NCBI GenBank assembly: GCA_949282965.1
Contig: CASDQW010000008.1
Location: 1-39,780 of the forward strand
DNA: 39,780 bases
Origin: an uncultured Lentisphaeria bacterium
GTDB taxonomy: Bacteria > Verrucomicrobiota > Lentisphaeria > Victivallales > Victivallaceae
Reading direction: 5' to 3'
A model generated the notes under the pieces. That model did no database searches, was not told where the DNA came from, and saw only the letters and a list, made by a program, of their open reading frames with translations. Positions 16,704-26,495 of this stretch are shown one piece after another; position 1 is the stretch's first letter; each line of letters starts with the position of its first letter. Made by a program: the position numbers and the translations under genes.

Positions 16704-19120
16704 GACTGTTTCTCCTCATCATCATCCGCTTTCACCGGCATCAGCGCCAGCTTCGCCGCGGCTTCAAAACGACTGACGAAGAAAAACTCCAGCTTTCGCC
16801 GCACTTCTTCCGGTAATTCCTCGGTATCCTTGCGGTTTTCCTCCGGCAGAATCACCTGACGGATTCCCGCCCGGAGCGCCGCAATGACTTTTTCCCGGAT
16901 CCCTCCGACCGCGGTGATTTTACCACGCAACGTGATTTCCCCGGTCATCGCCAGATACGGTCGAACCGCCCGCCCGGTCAGCAGCGACAGCAGCGCAATC
17001 CCCAGCGTGATCCCCGCGGAAGGCCCGTCCTTCGGCGTCGCCCCGTCCGGGACGTGAATGTGAAAATTGTACTGGCTGAACGTCTCCGGCGCGATTTTCC
17101 ACTCCTTCGCGCGGCTGCGCACGAAACTGTACGCCGCTTCGGCACTTTCCTGCATGACTTTTCCCAGCGAACCGGTCAGTTTGAGATCCCCCTTGCCGGG
17201 TACTGAAAGCACCTCCACCGGCAGAATGGTGCCGCCACAGCTGGTCCAGGCCATCCCGGTGGCGGTCCCGACTTCCGGCCGGGATTCAGCCTCATCCATC
17301 AAATAAGTGCGCGGTCCGAGCAATTCCCGAACCAGCGCGGCATTGACCGAAATCACCTTTTTCCCGTCCAGCTTCCCCTCGACGATGCGGCGGGCGATTT
17401 TCCGGCACACCTGGGCGGCGGTGCGTTCCAGTTCCCGGACGCCGGCTTCCCGCGTGTAGTGGTCGATGATTTCATTGATGGCGGACAGATTGAACCGGAT
17501 CTGCCGGGCCTTCAGTCCGTTCTCCCGGATCTGGCGCGGCACCAGATAGCGCCGGGCGATCTCCCGTTTTTCAAAGGCGGTGTATCCGGGAAGCCGAATG
17601 ATTTCCATACGATCCCGCAGCGGCGGAGGAATCGTATCCAGCAGGTTCGCCGTCGCCAGGAAGAAAACCCGGCTGAGATCGTAATCCAGCTCCAGATAGT
17701 GGTCGTTGAACGCCACGTTCTGCTCCGGATCCAGCACTTCCAGCAAGGCCGAAGCCGGATCGCCGCGCACATCATTGGCCAGCTTGTCGATCTCGTCCAG
17801 CATGAAGACCGGATTGGCGACGCCGGCTTTCTTCATCCCCTGAATGATCCGCCCCGGCAACGCACCGACATAAGTACGGCGGTGGCCCCGGATTTCCGCC
17901 TCATCGCGCACGCCGCCGAGAGCAATGCGCACGAATTTGCGGTTCAACGCCCGCGCAATGGACTGTCCCAGCGAGGTCTTGCCCACGCCCGGCGGCCCGA
18001 CCAGACAGAGAATCGGCGCCTTGCGGTCGGGCTTCAACTGGAGCACCGCCAGAAATTCCAGAATCCGCTCCTTGACATCCTCCAGCCCGTAATGATCGGC
18101 GTCGAGCACCTTGGCGGCCTGTTCGACATCCAGTCGATCCTCGCTGCATTCCAGCCACGGCACGTCCAGCAGCCAGCAGATATAGGTATAAGCAATATGG
18201 TATTCCGGGGCGGCCTGGGGGATGATTTCCAGCCGGGCCAGTTCCTTGGCCACCACTTCGGAAACCCGTTCCGGAAGTTTTTTCTCCGCAAGGCGCTTTT
18301 CGATCTCCACGATATCGGGATTGCGGCACTCCTCGCCCAGCTCCTGTTGAATGGTGCGCAGCTGCTCACGCAGGAAATATTCCCGCTGCGACTGACTCAT
18401 CGCCTGATGCACGTCGTTCTGAATTTTCAACCCGACGCGTGTTACCTCTATCTCGCGGTTCAGCAGCGTGATCAGCAGCCGGAAACGCTCCAGCACCGAT
18501 GCGCAGGTCAGCACCAGCAATTTTTCGACATAATCAAAATTCAAATTGTCCGCCAGCAGATCAGCCAGACGTTCGGGCGCCTCAGTATTGACCACTGCCA
18601 CCTTCAGCTCGTCCGGCAGATTCGGCTGCATGCCGGCGTATTCCTGAAACATCCGGATCGCGGCCTTCATCGCGCCTTCCAGTTCCAGTTGATCCTCCGG
18701 TATTTCCGGCAGCGGTTCCGTCCGGGCGCAGGCCACCCCGCCGGAATACGCCGGAGCGGCAAAACGTGCCCGCCGGATTCCGCGCAGCAATACCCGCGTC
18801 GTCCCATCCGGGAAATTGAGGACCTTGACCACCCGTGCCAGCAGCCCGTTCACACACAACCGGTGGCCACAGCATTCGAACGTCTCGAATTTGCAGGGAT
18901 ATTCGCGATTAGCCGACTCCTCTTCGCCAGGCATTTCCGAAAAAATCGCCACCATCCGGTCGCGCCGCATGGCCAGTTTCAAAGCCTCGGCGTTCATTTC
19001 GCCATCGATCAGCGCCGGCGTCAGGCTGTACGGAAATACCACCGGCTCCCGCAAAGCCAGCAACGGCGACCCGACATCGCGGCTGCTGTTATCAATCGTC
19101 AAATTCAGCTGATTGCTCAT
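16700..19120 (-). CDS. lon: ATP-dependent Lon protease
   Basis: This is an 806-residue protein with the standard LonA order. The N-terminal substrate-binding domain comprises residues 1 to about 220. A coiled-coil region (QSQREYFLREQLRTIQQELG) follows. The AAA+ module has Walker A GPPGVGKTS (about 375-383) and Walker B FMLDEIDKLA. The C-terminal serine protease domain has catalytic Ser701 in PKDGPSAG and Lys744 in GGIREKV. The 43-residue spacing between them equals that in E. coli Lon. It degrades misfolded and regulatory proteins in the cytoplasm. The ATG has GGAG directly upstream. It follows folC by 100 nt and is joined to the LolA-like gene by a 4-nt overlap. Confidence 0.98.
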   Translation of the reverse strand: MSNQLNLTIDNSSRDVGSPLLALREPVVFPYSLTPALIDGEMNAEALKLAMRRDRMVAIFSEMPGEEESANREYPCKFETFECCGHRLCVNGLLARVVKVLNFPDGTTRVLLRGIRRARFAAPAYSGGVACARTEPLPEIPEDQLELEGAMKAAIRMFQEYAGMQPNLPDELKVAVVNTEAPERLADLLADNLNFDYVEKLLVLTCASVLERFRLLITLLNREIEVTRVGLKIQNDVHQAMSQSQREYFLREQLRTIQQELGEECRNPDIVEIEKRLAEKKLPERVSEVVAKELARLEIIPQAAPEYHIAYTYICWLLDVPWLECSEDRLDVEQAAKVLDADHYGLEDVKERILEFLAVLQLKPDRKAPILCLVGPPGVGKTSLGQSIARALNRKFVRIALGGVRDEAEIRGHRRTYVGALPGRIIQGMKKAGVANPVFMLDEIDKLANDVRGDPASALLEVLDPEQNVAFNDHYLELDYDLSRVFFLATANLLDTIPPPLRDRMEIIRLPGYTAFEKREIARRYLVPRQIRENGLKARQIRFNLSAINEIIDHYTREAGVRELERTAAQVCRKIARRIVEGKLDGKKVISVNAALVRELLGPRTYLMDEAESRPEVGTATGMAWTSCGGTILPVEVLSVPGKGDLKLTGSLGKVMQESAEAAYSFVRSRAKEWKIAPETFSQYNFHIHVPDGATPKDGPSAGITLGIALLSLLTGRAVRPYLAMTGEITLRGKITAVGGIREKVIAALRAGIRQVILPEENRKDTEELPEEVRRKLEFFFVSRFEAAAKLALMPVKADDDEEKQS

Positions 19121-19220
19121 ACATTCTCCAAACCGTCCGCATCGCGCGGCAACGGCGATTCCGTTCCCGCCCCCGATGTCCCGGCGTTATATTCTCCGTC
19201 CGGCGCCCCCGCCGCGTCTT

Positions 19221-20531
19221 TCACACCAGATCCAGCGCAGCAGTGGGGGCCACCGCTTCCAGCACTTCTCCAACCAGATACAGGGAACCGGCCGCCACCG
19301 TTCGCCGCCCGGTTTCGCGCGCCAGCCGCACGGCTGTTGCCGCGTCCGGAACCGCGCGCCATGCCGGGCGCGATGCTTCCGGCAGCAGGTCCGCCAGTTC
19401 TGCCCCGCAATAACTCGGCCGCTCATCCCGGAGCGGTGTGAACAAAAACTCCGCCGCCAGCGGCGACAGAATCCGCAAATTGGTTTTCACATCCTTGTCC
19501 TTGAATCCGGCAAAAATAAAGGTAAACCGTTCCCCGGGATACCCTTCCCGCAAAGCCTCCGCAAGCGCCGCCGCGCCATCCGGATTGTGTCCGCCGTCCA
19601 CCAGCAGCCATTCACTCAGTTCCTGGCAACGCCCCGGCCAGCGCACCCCGGCCAGTGCATCCAGCGCCCGGTCCAGCGAAAACCCGTAACGTCCGGCAAG
19701 CTCGCGCAATACCGGATAAACCACCTGAAAATTCCGCCGCTGCATCGCCCCGATCAGAGGCAGGCGGATTTCCCTTCCGCGATGCCGGAAACGTTGAAAG
19801 ATTCCCCGTTCATCCCGTCCATATTCCGCCGTCTCCGGCACCTCCGCATCCGGAGAAAACAACGGTGCTCCCAGCGCCGCCGCCCGTTCTGCCACGACCC
19901 CGGCAGCGGCTTCCGGCATCTGTCCGGTGAATACCGGTTTCCCAGGGCGGATGATCCCGGCCTTTTCAAACGCGATTTTTTCGATGGTATCCCCGAGATA
20001 CTGCTGATGATCCAGCGCGATCCCGGTAATGATCGCCGCCTCCGGCTCCACCACGCTGGTCGCGTCAAAACGGCCGCCCATCCCGGTTTCCCAGACGGTG
20101 AAATCCACTCCCGCGCGCTGAAACGCCACCGCGGCCAGCGCCGTCAGAAACTCGAAATACGTCGGACACCGCCCCTGCTGCCGCATCTTTTCCGCCGCGG
20201 CCCGCACCACGGAAAACGCGGCATTGAAATCCGCCACCGACACGGCCCGGCCATTCACCCGGATTCGCTCCCGCAGATCCACCAGATGCGGCGAAGAGTA
20301 GAACCCCGTCCGGAAGCCGCACCCGCGCAACGCCGCCTCCAGCATCGCCCCCACCGATCCCTTACCGTTGGTTCCCGCGATGTGCAAATATCGCAACGAC
20401 AGCGGTGCGCCGCAAAGACCGAAAAGCTCGGAGGTCTGTTCCAGTCCGAGCTTGATGCCGAACCGCAGCAGAGCGTCCAGCTCCCCGAGGTTCCGCTCAT
20501 ATTCGCAATGGGGAGAATCCGGTGAGGTCAC
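19221..20531 (-). CDS. folC: Folylpolyglutamate synthase / dihydrofolate synthase
   Basis: This is a 436-residue Mur-ligase-fold enzyme that adds glutamate to dihydropteroate and folates. Recognised stretches are LRYLHIAGTNGKGSVGAMLE (ATP-binding P-loop), FYSSPHLVDLRERIRVNG, VWETGMGGRFDATSVV, IITGIALDHQQYLGDTIEKI and the C-terminal-domain block LLVDGGHNPDGAAALAEALR. The start is GTG at 20529-20531, overlapping the tolB stop by 4 nt and preceded by AAAGGAG inside tolB. Length is normal. It sits second in the tolB-folC-lon run. Confidence 0.95.
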   Translation of the reverse strand: MTSPDSPHCEYERNLGELDALLRFGIKLGLEQTSELFGLCGAPLSLRYLHIAGTNGKGSVGAMLEAALRGCGFRTGFYSSPHLVDLRERIRVNGRAVSVADFNAAFSVVRAAAEKMRQQGRCPTYFEFLTALAAVAFQRAGVDFTVWETGMGGRFDATSVVEPEAAIITGIALDHQQYLGDTIEKIAFEKAGIIRPGKPVFTGQMPEAAAGVVAERAAALGAPLFSPDAEVPETAEYGRDERGIFQRFRHRGREIRLPLIGAMQRRNFQVVYPVLRELAGRYGFSLDRALDALAGVRWPGRCQELSEWLLVDGGHNPDGAAALAEALREGYPGERFTFIFAGFKDKDVKTNLRILSPLAAEFLFTPLRDERPSYCGAELADLLPEASRPAWRAVPDAATAVRLARETGRRTVAAGSLYLVGEVLEAVAPTAALDLV

Positions 20532-21721
20532 TTTGCTCCTTTCGACCAGGCGGGCATGGAGAGAGCATTGCCCGTGGCCAGCAGCTGCCGCACCTTTCCG
20601 GTCCAGGTGTCCACGACGAACAAAGAAGCGCGCCTCCCGTCCGAACGCTTACACACGACCTGACGGTTGTCCGGCGCCCACGCCGGAGATTCCCAGGTGC
20701 CCGGCACGTTGGTGGCACGGATGTTCTCTCCGGTTTTCAGGTCCAGCACAGCCAGCGTATAAACGCCGTTGACCCGGGTGGCGTACACAATTTGATCGTC
20801 ACCCGACCAGTCAGGCGTCACGGCTTCGCTGCCGACACTGGGCAGACGTTTGCGACCGGAGCCGTCGATCCCGATCGAATAAATCCGCGGCCGACCGCTT
20901 TCGTCGCTGACAAAGCAGATTTTCGTACCGTCCGGGCTCCAGCAGGGCGAGGCTTCCACCGCCTGCCCGCGGGTCAACCGCCGCAACTGCCCCCCGGCAA
21001 CCGGTCTTACGTACAAATCCACCAGATGGTCCGGGCTGAGAATCAAGGCCATGTTCCGGCTGTCCGGACTGATGGACACCCCCACGTTCAACCCCGGAAA
21101 CGAAGTCAGCCGTCGACTCATCCGGGGAGAGATCCGGGTCTGCACCACGTCGGTAACGGCTTTCCCGTATTTGGTGTAGCCGATGGAGTCGCCCCCCGGA
21201 AACCAGCAGGGCTCGACGCAGAGGCTGTTAAAATTGGTGATCTGCTCGACGTCGCCGCCGTCAATGTCGCAGGCATAGATATTCTTGATGCCGCGGGCGG
21301 TATCGGCGCAGAAGGCGATCCTGGTGCGACAGAGCCCCTTCACCTTGAATAACTTATCAAGGATGGTATCCACGGCGAGTTTGGCCGCGTTGCGCGCATC
21401 CGCAGCCGGAACGCTCCAGGCGCCGACCGGCGCGCCTCCCATGCGCAGCTCGAAACGCATGCGCCCCCCCTCGGCCGTCCCGCTCAGCACATAATCCGAC
21501 TGGGCGTCCGACACCACATCGAACCAACCGCAGCTGCGCAGAAAGGAACGTACCTCCTGCGTCAGCGATTCGCTGCCGGCGATACCGGTGAAACGAATGG
21601 TGGGATTGACTTTGACCTTGCCGACGATTCGGATCTCCTCTCCGGCACACCGGCTGCACGGATAAAACACCGCCGCCAGCAACAGTACCGGTACGAACCA
21701 GGTAACGACTCGAAACCGCAT
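20528..21721 (-). CDS. tolB: TolB-type periplasmic beta-propeller protein
   Basis: This 397-residue protein has a signal peptide (MRFRVVTWFVPVLLLAAVFY), an N-terminal domain (VGKVKVNPTIRF onwards), and then a six-bladed beta-propeller built from WD40-like PD40 repeats, each with a motif such as SPCWSPDGTKICFVSDESGR or VEPCWFPGGDSIGYTKYGK. TolB is part of the Tol-Pal system that keeps the outer membrane attached during division. No tolA, tolQ, tolR or pal lies nearby, so a TolB-like paralogue is possible. I chose the ATG at 21721 over an upstream in-frame ATG at 21748 because GGAGGAGG lies directly before it. It is the first gene of the minus-strand run. Confidence 0.88.
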   Translation of the reverse strand: MRFRVVTWFVPVLLLAAVFYPCSRCAGEEIRIVGKVKVNPTIRFTGIAGSESLTQEVRSFLRSCGWFDVVSDAQSDYVLSGTAEGGRMRFELRMGGAPVGAWSVPAADARNAAKLAVDTILDKLFKVKGLCRTRIAFCADTARGIKNIYACDIDGGDVEQITNFNSLCVEPCWFPGGDSIGYTKYGKAVTDVVQTRISPRMSRRLTSFPGLNVGVSISPDSRNMALILSPDHLVDLYVRPVAGGQLRRLTRGQAVEASPCWSPDGTKICFVSDESGRPRIYSIGIDGSGRKRLPSVGSEAVTPDWSGDDQIVYATRVNGVYTLAVLDLKTGENIRATNVPGTWESPAWAPDNRQVVCKRSDGRRASLFVVDTWTGKVRQLLATGNALSMPAWSKGAK

Positions 21722-21758
21722 GAAAAAACCTCCTCCGGAAACCTGCATATGACTTCAG

Positions 21759-21788
21759 AATATAATTTATTTCAATATATACCCGCAA
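21759..21788 (-). promoter_or_regulatory. Candidate sigma70 promoter of the tolB run
   Basis: On the minus strand, TTGCGG (complement of 21783-21788) and TATATT (complement of 21759-21764) are separated by 18 bp, about 40 nt before the tolB start. It is the only plausible promoter ahead of the nine co-oriented genes down to 10553, though internal promoters cannot be excluded. Confidence 0.5.
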
Positions 21789-21863
21789 GCCGACTTTTCC
21801 AGTCCGCCAAAAACTTTTTTAACGGCGGCACTCCGGAATGTCGGACAAAAAATCTTTCACAAG

Positions 21864-21892
21864 TTGCATTTCTTTTTACAGCCGTGTACTGT
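21864..21892 (+). promoter_or_regulatory. Weak candidate promoter of the M16 peptidase gene
   Basis: TTGCAT (21864-21869) and TACTGT (21887-21892) are spaced by 17 bp, 46 nt before the chosen start of the M16 gene. The -10 match is poor, so this is a tentative call in a divergent promoter region shared with tolB. Confidence 0.3.
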
Positions 21893-21938
21893 AACTGCAA
21901 TTAATCATGTCGCCTGCGCTACTGAAAGGCTTTTGTCC

Positions 21939-24857
21939 ATGCTGAAAAAAACAGTTCTGCTTCTGTTCCTTGCCCTCCTCTTCCCGTTGTTTCCCGGCTG
22001 CCGGGAAACCGCCGGAATCCAGGCGCCGCCACCGGTCGCCGAATCCGACCCGATGGGAGTCCGTATCGGACGACTTTCCAACGGCATCACCGTTTACCTG
22101 TCCCCCAATCAGGAGTTGCCGCAGGTGGTCGCCCGGATCGGCTTCCGCACCGGCGGCCTCGACGACCCGGACGACAAAACCGGATTGGCGCACTATCTGG
22201 AACATTTGCTGTTCAAAGGCACATCCCGGCTGGGCACCACGAATTTCGAGGCGGAAAAACCCCTCCTGGACCGCATCGACGCCCTTTATGAAGAGCATGA
22301 AAAAACCGCCGATCCCGAAAAACGGGAAGCCATTTACCGCGAAATCGACCGCCTCTCCTGTGAAAGCGCCCGTTACGCGGCCTCCAATGAATTCGCCCGC
22401 CTGATCCAGGGCATGGGCGGCAGCGGTACCAACGCCTACACCTCCTTCGATCGGACGGTTTACGTCAACACCATCCCGTCCAATCAGCTATGGAAATGGA
22501 TGCAGCTGGAGGCAGAACGCTTCCGCGACCCGGTATTCCGGGGCTTCCACACCGAGCTGGAAACCGTCTTCGAAGAGTACAACATGTATCAGGACCGTCC
22601 CAACAGTCGATTCTGGCAGGAAATCATGGCTACCGTTTACGCCGGTCATCCCGCCGCCCGACCGCTGATCGGCCTGCCCGAACACCTGAAAAATCCCTCG
22701 CCGCGCCGGGTCATGGATCATTACCGGCGGTATTATACGACGGAAAACATGTACATCATCCTGTCCGGCGATTTCCAGCCGGATCAGACCATGACGGAAC
22801 TGGAAAACACCTTCGGCAGACTCCCCGCCGCCTCGAAACCCGACCGCCCGGACCGCCGCCCCGATCCGGTCAAAGGGGAAGTCATTCGCACCATGACTGC
22901 GCCGGATTATGAACTCGCGGTCCTGATCTGGCGCTTCGACCGTCCCACCCGCCGGGAACTGGACATGCTGAACATGATCGCCCAGGTACTGGACAACAGC
23001 GCCGCCGGCCTGTTGGACCAGAACTTGAAAATTCCCCAGAAAGTGGCGGACGCCTTCTGCGTTTTAAATGATCTGCCCGGCGTCGGCGCCATGCTCTATC
23101 TCGGTGTCATCCCCGCTTCGGGCATGAAACCGGAAGCCGCCCGCGAACTTCTGGATGCGGAAATCGAAAAACTGAAGGCGGGCGACTTCCCCGACTGGCT
23201 CCCCGGCGCGATCGTCGATCACATGCGGCTGGACCGGATGAGAAGCCTTTCCAGCAACTATTCCCGGGCGGAACAGATGCTCGATGCGGCCATGGCGGGC
23301 CGGGACTGGCAGGAAGTCCTGGCCGAAACCGACCGGCTGGCCCGCATCACGCCGCAGGAGATCGCCGCATTCGCCCGCGCCCGGCTCGGCCAAGACCGTT
23401 TTGTCTTCTACCGTTACTCCGGCCCGGCGAAACCGGCGCAGAAACTGGAAAAACCACCGATCACCCCGCTGCCGGTCAACCGCGATGCGGAATCGGATTT
23501 CGCCCGCCGGCTGGAAGCGACGCCGGTGGAAGAACTCCGTCCGGAATTCCCGAATCTCGCCCGGGACCTGCGGCGCTACGATCTGAAATTCGGACAGCGG
23601 ACCATTCCGGTTTCCGCCGTCGACAACCGCCGCCACGATCTGTTCGAGTTGACGCTGACCTTTGCCGTCGGCACCGACCACGACCGGCTGCTCGGACTGG
23701 CCGGAGAATACGCCGAGCTGGCGGGTGCCGGCCCCTATTCCGCCGCACAGTTTCAGGTGGAATGCTACCGCTTGTCCGGGAAGATCGCGATTCGTGCGAA
23801 CCGGGACCGGACCACGGTCTCCATTTCCGGCCTGGACAAGAACATGGCACCGCTCCTGAAACTGGCCGGAGACCTCCTCACCCGGACCCGGGATAATCCC
23901 GAGGCCCTGAAAAAACTGATCGATACGATTCAGCTCTCCCGGAAAGTCGCCCGGGAACAGCCGGGACAAGTGCTTCCCGCTCTGAGCCACTATGCCCAGT
24001 TCGGAGCACATTCGCCGCAGATGGATGAACCTTCCAATCAGGAACTGCAGAAACTCTCTCCCGCGGAATTGACCGCGGCGCTCCGCCGGGTGCCGGGCGC
24101 CCCCTGCCGGATCGCCTACTTCGGTCCCCGGAACCGGGAGGCGCTGGATGCGGCGCTGACGCAGGACCTGCCGCTTCCCGCCGTGGAAACGCCGCCTCCC
24201 GCGCCGCGTCCCTATCCGGAACTGGCTCATGAACAGCGCCGGGTGCTGCTGGTCAATCTGCCCAACTTCCGCCAGGTGCAGCTGCTGTTTCTGGAGCGCA
24301 AGGGACTGTTCGATCCGAACACCATCGCGCTGCGCCAGATTTTCAACGAATATTACGGCAGCGGCATGTCGTCGGTCGTTTTCCAGCAGCTGCGGGAAGC
24401 CAAATCGCTGGCCTACAGTTGCGGGGGTGCGTTCCTCACGCCGCAGCAGGCGGACAAGCATCATTATTTCCTGATTGCCCTGAGCACGCAGGCTGATAAA
24501 CTGGCCGAAGCGCTCCGGGCCGTGGAAGCCCTGGGCTTCCCCGTTTCCGAAAAGGCGTTCGCCGACGCCCGGACCTCCCTGCTGAAACGCCGGGCCGCCA
24601 TGCGCTGGCACGATCAGGCATTGCTGCATATGGCCGAAGACCTGCGGTGCAAGGGATTGCCGGACAATACGATGGAAAAGACGTACAAAGATATCGACGC
24701 CGCCACGCTGGAACAGCTGAAGGCGTTTTACGAACGGGAAGTGCGCACCGTCCCCAACGTCCTGCTGGTAGTCGGAGACGCCTCCCGGATCGACCGCAAG
24801 GCGCTGGAACAATTCGGACCGATTACCGAACTGACGCTGGATCAGATCATGCATTGA
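21939..24857 (+). CDS. M16-family zinc metallopeptidase lipoprotein, tandem modules
   Basis: This 972-residue protein has a lipoprotein signal (MLKKTVLLLFLALLFPLFPG then Cys21), so it is probably anchored in the envelope. The N-terminal M16 module carries the inverted zinc motif HYLEH (His85, Glu88, His89) in GLAHYLEHLLFKGTSRLG, and a downstream acidic segment ETVFEEYNMYQDRP that supplies the third ligand. The C-terminal half is a second M16-like module without an HxxEH motif (LFLERKGLFDPNTIALRQIF; QLREAKSLAYSCGGAFLTP), the normal arrangement in pitrilysin-type enzymes that degrade short peptides. I chose the ATG at 21939 over one at 21864 because of the signal peptide and an AAAGG at about 21925. 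nnr follows 25 nt later. Confidence 0.92.
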   Translation: MLKKTVLLLFLALLFPLFPGCRETAGIQAPPPVAESDPMGVRIGRLSNGITVYLSPNQELPQVVARIGFRTGGLDDPDDKTGLAHYLEHLLFKGTSRLGTTNFEAEKPLLDRIDALYEEHEKTADPEKREAIYREIDRLSCESARYAASNEFARLIQGMGGSGTNAYTSFDRTVYVNTIPSNQLWKWMQLEAERFRDPVFRGFHTELETVFEEYNMYQDRPNSRFWQEIMATVYAGHPAARPLIGLPEHLKNPSPRRVMDHYRRYYTTENMYIILSGDFQPDQTMTELENTFGRLPAASKPDRPDRRPDPVKGEVIRTMTAPDYELAVLIWRFDRPTRRELDMLNMIAQVLDNSAAGLLDQNLKIPQKVADAFCVLNDLPGVGAMLYLGVIPASGMKPEAARELLDAEIEKLKAGDFPDWLPGAIVDHMRLDRMRSLSSNYSRAEQMLDAAMAGRDWQEVLAETDRLARITPQEIAAFARARLGQDRFVFYRYSGPAKPAQKLEKPPITPLPVNRDAESDFARRLEATPVEELRPEFPNLARDLRRYDLKFGQRTIPVSAVDNRRHDLFELTLTFAVGTDHDRLLGLAGEYAELAGAGPYSAAQFQVECYRLSGKIAIRANRDRTTVSISGLDKNMAPLLKLAGDLLTRTRDNPEALKKLIDTIQLSRKVAREQPGQVLPALSHYAQFGAHSPQMDEPSNQELQKLSPAELTAALRRVPGAPCRIAYFGPRNREALDAALTQDLPLPAVETPPPAPRPYPELAHEQRRVLLVNLPNFRQVQLLFLERKGLFDPNTIALRQIFNEYYGSGMSSVVFQQLREAKSLAYSCGGAFLTPQQADKHHYFLIALSTQADKLAEALRAVEALGFPVSEKAFADARTSLLKRRAAMRWHDQALLHMAEDLRCKGLPDNTMEKTYKDIDAATLEQLKAFYEREVRTVPNVLLVVGDASRIDRKALEQFGPITELTLDQIMH

Positions 24858-24882
24858 CGTCGGAAGGCAAGGGATCACTTCC

Positions 24883-26379
24883 ATGAAAATCATCTCCATT
24901 ACCGCCATGCGCGAACTGGAGGCGCAAGCCATGGCCGCGGGCGTCTCCGGCTTTCGTCTGATGGAAGCCGCGGGACGGGCGGCCGCGGCGGAAATCGCCA
25001 CCATGTTCCGCCAACACCCCGGCGTGAACCGCATCGCGATCGTTACCGGGAAAGGCAACAATGCCGGAGACGGACTGGTCGTCGCCGCCGCACTGCCACC
25101 GGACATTCCGGTGACGATCCATGCCGCTGCGCCGCTGCATACGTTGCGGGGGGACGCCGCCGCTCATGCGGCCCGGCTGCCGCGCCGTGTTCCGGTACTG
25201 GAATCCGAAACACCGCCGGAATTTGCGCCGGACACGCTGATTGTCGACGCCCTGCTGGGCACCGGGTTCACCGGCGATCCGCGCGAACCGCTGGCCGGAT
25301 ACATCCGCGCCGTCAACGCCTCCGGCTGTCCCGTAGTCGCACTGGATCTGCCTTCCGGCCTCGACGGGGACAGCGGACGGGCGGGACGGGAGGCGATCAC
25401 GGCGGATCTCACCATCACCTTCGGGCTGCCCAAAACCGGTTTGTTCCGCGGCGACGGCCCCCGGTTGTGCGGCGCGCTCCGGCTGGGCGAAATCGGTATC
25501 CCCCGGGAACTCCTCGCAAACGTTCCCGCAGACGGAGAAGCCTTCTTCGCCGCCGATGCCCGGACGCTGCTGCCGCGTTTGCCGTACGATTCCTACAAAA
25601 ACACCCGGGGCCGACTGCTCATTGCCGCCGGATCCGCCGCCTATCCCGGAGCCGCCACTTTGTCGGCACGGGCGGCATTGCGCGGAGGCGCCGGATTCGT
25701 CCGGCTGGCCACCCCCGTCGCTCCGGAAGGGCCGCTGCCCGCGGCACTGGTCCGGCACCGCCTGACCGCGGCAGCGGACGGCGGCTTCGGTAAAATCGCA
25801 GCGACGGAACTGGATGAACTTCTGGCGGTATCCGACGCCGTAGCCGCCGGACCGGGCTGGAGCCGGGGCGCGGAACGGCAGGTTTTCCTCGAACGGCTGC
25901 TGAATTCGTCTCTGCCGCTGGTGCTGGATGCCGATGCCCTCAATACGCTGGCGGAACAGCCACGACGCTGCCGTGACGACATTGTGCTTACTCCGCATCC
26001 CGGGGAAGCGGCCCGGCTCTTCGCCGCCTTCGGTGCCGACTTTCCGGCAGACCGCCGGACGGCGGCCGTACAGCTGGCGGCGCTGACCGGCGCGGTAGTC
26101 ATTCTGAAAGGGCCCCAGTCCGTTGTCGCCGCTCCGGATGGTCGCGGTTCGTACAATACCGCCGGGTCTCCGGCACTGGCGACCGCCGGTTCGGGTGACG
26201 TGCTCACCGGTTTGACCGGGGCACTGCTGGCGGGCGGGCTTCCGGCTTACGATGCGGCCCGGCTGGCAGCGTTGCTGCACGCCCTGGCGGGAGAAATCTG
26301 GCCGCGACGCGGATTCTGCGCCGATGATCTGCCGGACCGTTTGCCGCAGGTTCTTGCCGCAGTTTCTCCGCTGGCCTGA
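24883..26379 (+). CDS. nnr: Bifunctional NAD(P)H-hydrate epimerase / ADP-dependent dehydratase
   Basis: This 498-residue repair enzyme converts damaged NAD(P)H hydrates back to NAD(P)H. The N-terminal YjeF_N epimerase domain (about residues 1-210) has TGKGNNAGDGLVVAA and VVALDLPSGLDGDSG. The C-terminal ribokinase-like dehydratase domain has KNTRGRLLIAAGSAAYPGAA, DIVLTPHPGEAARL and the ATP/ADP-site signature TAGSGDVLTGLTGALLAGG. The fused two-domain form is the usual one in bacteria. An AAGGG is placed about 10 nt before the ATG. It follows the M16 gene by 25 nt, so the two are likely cotranscribed. Confidence 0.96.
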   Translation: MKIISITAMRELEAQAMAAGVSGFRLMEAAGRAAAAEIATMFRQHPGVNRIAIVTGKGNNAGDGLVVAAALPPDIPVTIHAAAPLHTLRGDAAAHAARLPRRVPVLESETPPEFAPDTLIVDALLGTGFTGDPREPLAGYIRAVNASGCPVVALDLPSGLDGDSGRAGREAITADLTITFGLPKTGLFRGDGPRLCGALRLGEIGIPRELLANVPADGEAFFAADARTLLPRLPYDSYKNTRGRLLIAAGSAAYPGAATLSARAALRGGAGFVRLATPVAPEGPLPAALVRHRLTAAADGGFGKIAATELDELLAVSDAVAAGPGWSRGAERQVFLERLLNSSLPLVLDADALNTLAEQPRRCRDDIVLTPHPGEAARLFAAFGADFPADRRTAAVQLAALTGAVVILKGPQSVVAAPDGRGSYNTAGSPALATAGSGDVLTGLTGALLAGGLPAYDAARLAALLHALAGEIWPRRGFCADDLPDRLPQVLAAVSPLA

Positions 26380-26410
26380 AGATTCTTCCCAAAAAAAACG
26401 CGGACGCAGC

Positions 26411-26439
26411 TTGCAGGAAGTATCGTTTTGATGTACATT
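26411..26439 (+). promoter_or_regulatory. Candidate promoter of pilT
   Basis: TTGCAG (26411-26416) and TACATT (26434-26439) are separated by 17 bp, in the AT-rich gap between nnr and pilT and 56 nt before the chosen pilT start. A small inverted repeat (TTCTGC-G-GCAGAA, 26452-26464) follows and could be an operator or leader hairpin. Confidence 0.4.
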
Positions 26440-26495
26440 GATTTTATTATATTCTGCGGCAGAACCGCTTATTTTTCATGGAGGAGAAAGTTTTC

